From contig WOZM01000126.1 of NCBI GenBank assembly GCA_011620265.1, positions 1 to 43,815 on the forward strand: a stretch of 43,815 bases of DNA, written 5' to 3'. The position numbers were made by a program, and so were the translations under genes. The first letter of the stretch is position 1. Each line of letters starts with the position of its first letter. Below, piece after piece: positions 40,564 through 43,815 of the stretch. The notes under the pieces are model-generated. The model was not told where the DNA came from, ran no database searches, and saw only the letters and a program-made list of their open reading frames with translations. Origin of the DNA: Paracoccaceae bacterium (GTDB lineage Bacteria; Pseudomonadota; Alphaproteobacteria; Rhodobacterales; Rhodobacteraceae).

Positions 40564-42033
40564 CTAGCCCCCCATCCGGGCTTCGATGCGGCTGACGACC
40601 TCGGCTGGCACGCGGTCCGCGCGCAACTGCGCCAGGACCCGGTTCCTCGCCTCGGCCGGCATCGCGGCGCTTTCCTCGACGAAGGCGATGAGCGCGGCGC
40701 GGCGCTCGGGCGTGAGATCGACAAGCGCCGCATGATTCTCCGCCCCGTCCGCGAGGGCCGCCCCGTCGCCGCGCACCGGCCGCACGAGGATACCCGCACC
40801 GAGAAGCGAGGTACGCTCGACCACGACCTCGCGTCCGGCAAGGTCGCCGACACGCAGGATCACGTCGTCGCCCTGCCGCCGCAACACCTCGGCCGGGGCC
40901 GATTCCAGCCGGTCGCCGGGGCCGAGGACCAGAAGCGTCCCGTCCGACCCGACCGCCCGCGCCGGGATCAGCGCCACCCCGTCGAGCGGCGGCTCGGCGA
41001 TGGCGAGCGTCACGAAATCGCCCGGCCGGAAGCCCCGCGCGGTGTCGAGGGTCGCGAAGACCAGCCGGCCGCTCAAGCCCTCCCCCACCGCCGCATCGAC
41101 CCGGGCGAGGCTGCCCCGCGCCGTCAGGTCCGCACCGGACACATCGAGCGCTGCCCTGACCGGCAGGGGTTTCAGCCGCCCTTCGCCATCGATCAGACGT
41201 GCATATTGCGCGGTCGATACGCGGAACGCGACCTCGAGCGCCTCGGGGTCGATCAGTTCGCCGAGCTTCTCGGTCTTGGCGACGAGCCCGCCCGCCACCG
41301 CCGTCACGCCCGAAAGGACGCCGGAAAATTCTGCGCGCAGTTCGGTCTCGGCCAGCCGCCGCTCCGCGTCCGCCACGGTCAGCCGCTGCCGGTCGAGCGC
41401 GGTCAAAGCCTTTTCGGCCCGCGCCTCGGCCAGCGCCAGCGCCTGCCGGCGCGAGACGACACCCTGGCTCGCATTCGACATTGCCAGTTCCGCGGCTTCG
41501 AGATCGGCCGCCGTTCCGAGGCCCCGCCCGGCGATCTCCTTCTGCCGCTCGAGCGCCTGCGCGCGCAGCGCCTCCTGCACCTCGGCGGCGGCGAGATCGT
41601 CATGGGCAAGGCCCAGCGCGGTTTCGGCATCGCGCGCCTCGGCCTCGGCCTCGCGCATGACGGTGCGCGCGAGATCGAGCGCGGACTGCGCGTCCGCCGG
41701 GTCGATCCGCACCAGAAGCTGGCCCGCCGCGACGGCCGTCCCGTCGGCGAATTCCGGGGCGAGTTCGACGATCGGACCGGCGGCGGCGGCGCGAAGCTCA
41801 AGCCGGCGACGGCTCCGCACCTCGCCGAACGCGGTCATGACCGGCGCGATCCGGTCGGGCGCGAGCGTCACCACCCGCGCGGTGAAGGCGCGCTCCTCCG
41901 CCGGTCGCGACGGGCCGGTATCGGCGTTGCGGATGTCGAACGCGGATTTCAGCGTCACGCCCGCCACGGCGAGTAGCGCCAGCGTCAGCGCCAGCAGAAA
42001 GAGGCCCAGAAGACTGCGGGAAAGAAAACGCAT
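40564..42033 (-). CDS. RND efflux periplasmic adaptor (HlyD/MFP family)
   Basis: 489 residues. One N-terminal membrane anchor (about 7-30) is followed by the first lipoyl half (GPIVELAPEFADGTAVAAGQ), a long alpha-helical hairpin (about 115-225), the second lipoyl half and beta-barrel, and a membrane-proximal domain. The last 55 residues (from LTPERRAALIAFVEESAAMP) form an additional helical tail seen in some adaptors of this group. It bridges the RND pump and an outer-membrane channel. ATG 42033 lies 24 nt after the predicted transcription start of the promoter at 42064-42092. It precedes the pump gene by 3 bp. Confidence 0.9.
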   Translation of the reverse strand: MRFLSRSLLGLFLLALTLALLAVAGVTLKSAFDIRNADTGPSRPAEERAFTARVVTLAPDRIAPVMTAFGEVRSRRRLELRAAAAGPIVELAPEFADGTAVAAGQLLVRIDPADAQSALDLARTVMREAEAEARDAETALGLAHDDLAAAEVQEALRAQALERQKEIAGRGLGTAADLEAAELAMSNASQGVVSRRQALALAEARAEKALTALDRQRLTVADAERRLAETELRAEFSGVLSGVTAVAGGLVAKTEKLGELIDPEALEVAFRVSTAQYARLIDGEGRLKPLPVRAALDVSGADLTARGSLARVDAAVGEGLSGRLVFATLDTARGFRPGDFVTLAIAEPPLDGVALIPARAVGSDGTLLVLGPGDRLESAPAEVLRRQGDDVILRVGDLAGREVVVERTSLLGAGILVRPVRGDGAALADGAENHAALVDLTPERRAALIAFVEESAAMPAEARNRVLAQLRADRVPAEVVSRIEARMGG

Positions 42034-42063
42034 GCAACCCGATCATTTAGTGCCCCATTTTCA

Positions 42064-42092
42064 ATTCTAGACCTCGCGGGGCATTCCTCCAA
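42064..42092 (-). promoter_or_regulatory. promoter of the RND efflux operon
   Basis: On the minus strand TTGGAG (42092-42087), 17-bp spacer, TAGAAT (42069-42064), a good match to sigma70. The AT-rich stretch 42045-42063 that follows would include the transcription start. No regulator gene or clear operator lies beside it. Confidence 0.55.
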
Positions 42093-42119
42093 GGGCAAAC
42101 CGCACGATGCACGGCGGCG

Positions 42120-42662
42120 TTACTTCCGTCGCAGATGCTCGTCGAGACGGGGCATGATCTCGACGAAGTTGCAGGGCCGGTGGCGGTAGTCGAACTGCCA
42201 TTTCAGGATCTCGTCCCAGGCGTCCTTGCAGGCGCCGGGGCTGCCGGGCAGAGCGAAGAGGTAGGTGCCGCCCGCGACGCCGCCGCAGGCGCGGCTCTGG
42301 ACGGCGGAGGTGCCGATCTTCTGCATCGAGACGATGGTGAAGACGGTGCCGAAGGCCTCGATCTCCTTCTCGTAGACGTCGCGGTGCGCCTCGACCGTCA
42401 CATCGCGGCCGGTGAGCCCGGTGCCGCCCGTGGTCAGGATCGCGTCCACCTCCGGGTCGGCGATCCATTCCCGGAGCTGTCCGGCGATCTCGGCGCGTTC
42501 GTCCGGCAGGATCGCCCGGTGTGCGAGGCGATGCCCCGCCCCTGTCAGCCGGGCGACGAGCGTGTCGCCGGATTTGTCGTCGGCCAGGCCGCGCGTGTCC
42601 GATACCGTGAGGACGGCGATGCGGACCGGGATGAAGTCCTTGCTATCGTCGATGCGGCTCAT
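42120..42662 (-). CDS. moaB: molybdenum cofactor biosynthesis protein MoaB
   Basis: A 180-residue MoaB/MogA-fold protein. The adenylyltransferase-type motif [11 protein letters not shown] lies near residue 77 and the second glycine/proline loop [14 protein letters not shown] near 139. In bacteria lacking MogA, MoaB adenylylates molybdopterin before molybdate insertion; which role applies here depends on genes outside the window. ATG 42662 overlaps the uracil-DNA glycosylase stop (ATGA), so both are translated from one message. Confidence 0.93.
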   Translation of the reverse strand: MSRIDDSKDFIPVRIAVLTVSDTRGLADDKSGDTLVARLTGAGHRLAHRAILPDERAEIAGQLREWIADPEVDAILTTGGTGLTGRDVTVEAHRDVYEKEIEAFGTVFTIVSMQKIGTSAVQSRACGGVAGGTYLFALPGSPGACKDAWDEILKWQFDYRHRPCNFVEIMPRLDEHLRRK

Positions 42663-43444
42663 GTCGGGTCCTTCAGGCGGGCCTTGATCTCCAGCAGGTC
42701 GGCCCAGGCGTCGCGCTTTGCCGCCGGGTTGCGCAGGAGATAGGCCGGGTGGGTCATCGGCATCGCGGGGCGCCCGAAGGCCTCGGTCCAGCTTCCGCGC
42801 AGCCGCAGGATACCGCGCCGGCCGAGGGCGGCGGCGCAGGGCGTGTTGCCCATCAGCACGATCACGTCGGGGTCGACGAGGTCCACATGGCGGTTCAGGA
42901 ACGGCAGCATCATCGCGATCTCGTCCGGTTCCGGATCGCGGTTCGAGGGCGGCCGCCAGGGCATCACGTTGGTGATGTAGAACGCCTCGTCCGCATGATG
43001 CGCCGTCCGCGCGAGCCCGATCGCCGAGAACATCCGGTCGAGGAGCTGCCCCGCCCGGCCGACGAAGGGCCGGCCCTCGATATCCTCATCGCGCCCCGGC
43101 GCCTCGCCGATGATCATCACCCGCGCTTGCGGATTGCCGTCGGCGAAGACGAAGTTGCGCGCGCCCTTCTTCAACTCGCAAAGGTCGTAGGCGGACTGCG
43201 CGGCCGCCAGAGCCTCGAGGCTGGTCGCGCCCGCGGCGGCGGCCTTCGCCGCCTCGACCGGGTCGGGGGACGCCTCGGCGAGCGGCTGCGCCGCCGCCTC
43301 GGCGACGGGTTTCGGCGCCTCCGCCGCGACCTCGTAGCGGTTCACTGGCGCCTCGCCGATGGGCTCGTCGGCGCCAAGCTCCATCTGCCATTCCAGAAGC
43401 GCCTTGGCGGCATGGAAATCCATATGTTCGGCACCCGACTCCAT
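42659..43444 (-). CDS. uracil-DNA glycosylase superfamily protein, family-4-like but without Fe-S cysteines
   Basis: 261 residues: an Ala/Pro/Glu-rich N-terminal extension (about 30-75), then the UDG fold. Motif A is [37 protein letters not shown] follows, and motif B is HPAYLLRNP near the end. Family 4 (UDGa) enzymes normally hold a 4Fe-4S cluster with a CxxC near the N-terminus and a Cys in the KCRPP segment. Here the first position is a lone Cys (DLCELKKGA), and Trp replaces the RPP-adjacent Cys, so the cluster is probably absent. Activity on uracil in DNA is likely but not assured. ATG 43444 chosen; ATG 43423 is possible. Operonic with moaB and divergent from pyrB. Confidence 0.85.
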   Translation of the reverse strand: MESGAEHMDFHAAKALLEWQMELGADEPIGEAPVNRYEVAAEAPKPVAEAAAQPLAEASPDPVEAAKAAAAGATSLEALAAAQSAYDLCELKKGARNFVFADGNPQARVMIIGEAPGRDEDIEGRPFVGRAGQLLDRMFSAIGLARTAHHADEAFYITNVMPWRPPSNRDPEPDEIAMMLPFLNRHVDLVDPDVIVLMGNTPCAAALGRRGILRLRGSWTEAFGRPAMPMTHPAYLLRNPAAKRDAWADLLEIKARLKDPT

Positions 43445-43496
43445 CCCGTCCAAGCTAGGCCCCCGGCCCGGCCGCGGCAAGCGCCCGCATTCTTCG

Positions 43497-43525
43497 TTGC
43501 CCGCGCCGCGTCCATTTGCCATAAG
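43497..43525 (+). promoter_or_regulatory. candidate pyrB promoter
   Basis: TTGCCC (43497-43502), 17-bp spacer, CATAAG (43520-43525), 27 bp before the ATG with GGAG at 43543-43546 as ribosome-binding site. Confidence 0.5.
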
Positions 43526-43552
43526 CGGGCGAAACGGGGACCGGAGACCTTC

Positions 43553-43815
43553 ATGACCTTCCGCGCGCGTCACCTTCTCGGGATCGAACATCTGGCCCCG
43601 GAGGAGATTCGCACCGTCCTCGACCTGTCCGAGAAGTATGTCGAGCTGAACCAGCGCACGGTGAAGCATTCCGACGCGCTCGAAGGCATGACCCAGATCA
43701 ACATGTTCTTCGAGTCGTCGACCCGGACGCAGGCCTCGTTCGAGCTTGCCGGGAAACGGCTTGGCGCGGACGTGATGAACATGGCGATGCAGCATTCGTC
43801 GGTGAAGAAGGGCGA
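43553..43815 (+). CDS. pyrB: aspartate carbamoyltransferase catalytic subunit, N-terminal part
   Basis: The first 87 residues, open to the end of the window. The start [20 protein letters not shown] and the carbamoyl-phosphate loop [20 protein letters not shown] identify PyrB, which joins carbamoyl phosphate and aspartate in the second step of pyrimidine synthesis. The Ser-Thr-Arg-Thr of that loop is intact, and the segment ends at the conserved HSSVKKGE before the 80s-loop region. The rest, and any following pyrC, lies outside the window. Confidence 0.94.
   Translation, partial: MTFRARHLLGIEHLAPEEIRTVLDLSEKYVELNQRTVKHSDALEGMTQINMFFESSTRTQASFELAGKRLGADVMNMAMQHSSVKKG

Noticed and set aside
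39259-41976. 905-codon plus-strand frame opposite the RND pump and adaptor
   Set aside because: Typical long antisense frame of GC-rich DNA: Arg/Asp/His-rich, no domain, no ribosome-binding site, fully covered by two well-supported genes.
1-43815. tRNA or rRNA genes
   Set aside because: No cloverleaf with a T-loop GGTTCRANYCC in proper context and no rRNA signature sequence was found on either strand by eye. A covariance scan would be the definitive check.

Overview
The window is 43.8 kb of chromosome from a GC-rich alphaproteobacterium. The family Rhodobacteraceae/Paracoccaceae (Rhodobacter, Cereibacter, Paracoccus or Rhodovulum-like) is indicated by a near-canonical Mcl1 malyl-CoA lyase, a PhaA/PhaB pair, a TIGR02302/DUF4175 protein beside lysA, a 44-residue aa3-oxidase subunit IV and a DUF6173-like protein. 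The species cannot be fixed from the sequence alone. Almost all of the window is ordinary core genome. I see no rRNA, tRNA, CRISPR array or prophage.

Layout. 1-318: the N-terminus of an IS110-family transposase leaving the window, and its upstream region. 319-3632: mcl1, a divergent MFS transporter and accA. 3798-6711 (minus): ftsE-ftsX-plsC-PPOX flavoprotein, with overlaps or 3-nt gaps. 6883-7845: zinc-ribbon membrane protein. 7858-15154 (minus): argH, a small LptM-like lipoprotein, lysA and a TIGR02302 protein. This run is interrupted on the plus strand at 11840-13310 by the wreck of an efflux operon (TetR regulator, HlyD adaptor, ABC ATPase, permease), each gene truncated. 15177-17331: thioredoxin-like protein, tag and an EAL phosphodiesterase. 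17508-20674: phaA, phaB, a LysR remnant and a DMT exporter. 20676-24131: DUF465, tRNA methyltransferase, DUF2007, polyprenyl diphosphate synthase and ispE. 24121-28841 (minus): TPR protein, ETF-ubiquinone oxidoreductase and PAP2 phosphatase. 28996-31311: greA with a two-TM partner, a lipoprotein and CoxIV. 31425-34620 (minus): acyl-CoA dehydrogenase, metallo-beta-lactamase-fold hydrolase and DUF6173. 34746-37222: sua5, yqgE and a DsbD-N-domain protein. 37204-42033 (minus): RND pump and adaptor. 42120-43815: moaB, a uracil-DNA glycosylase-like protein and the start of pyrB.

Functional links. Mcl1 works in the ethylmalonyl-CoA pathway, and PhaA/PhaB supply acetoacetyl-CoA and 3-hydroxybutyryl-CoA both for that pathway and for polyhydroxybutyrate. 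AccA, the acyl-CoA dehydrogenase and ETF-QO are further acyl-CoA and electron-transfer functions. IspE and the polyprenyl synthase serve isoprenoid and quinone synthesis. FtsEX, PlsC, LptM-like, RND and PAP2 proteins concern the envelope.

Most notable: the collapsed efflux operon; the IS110 end with possible RNA structure upstream; an inverted intergenic repeat family at two convergent gene ends; a T-tailed hairpin between phaA and phaB; and a lipoprotein with the residue order of a permuted papain-like enzyme. None is shown to be a new system by sequence alone.
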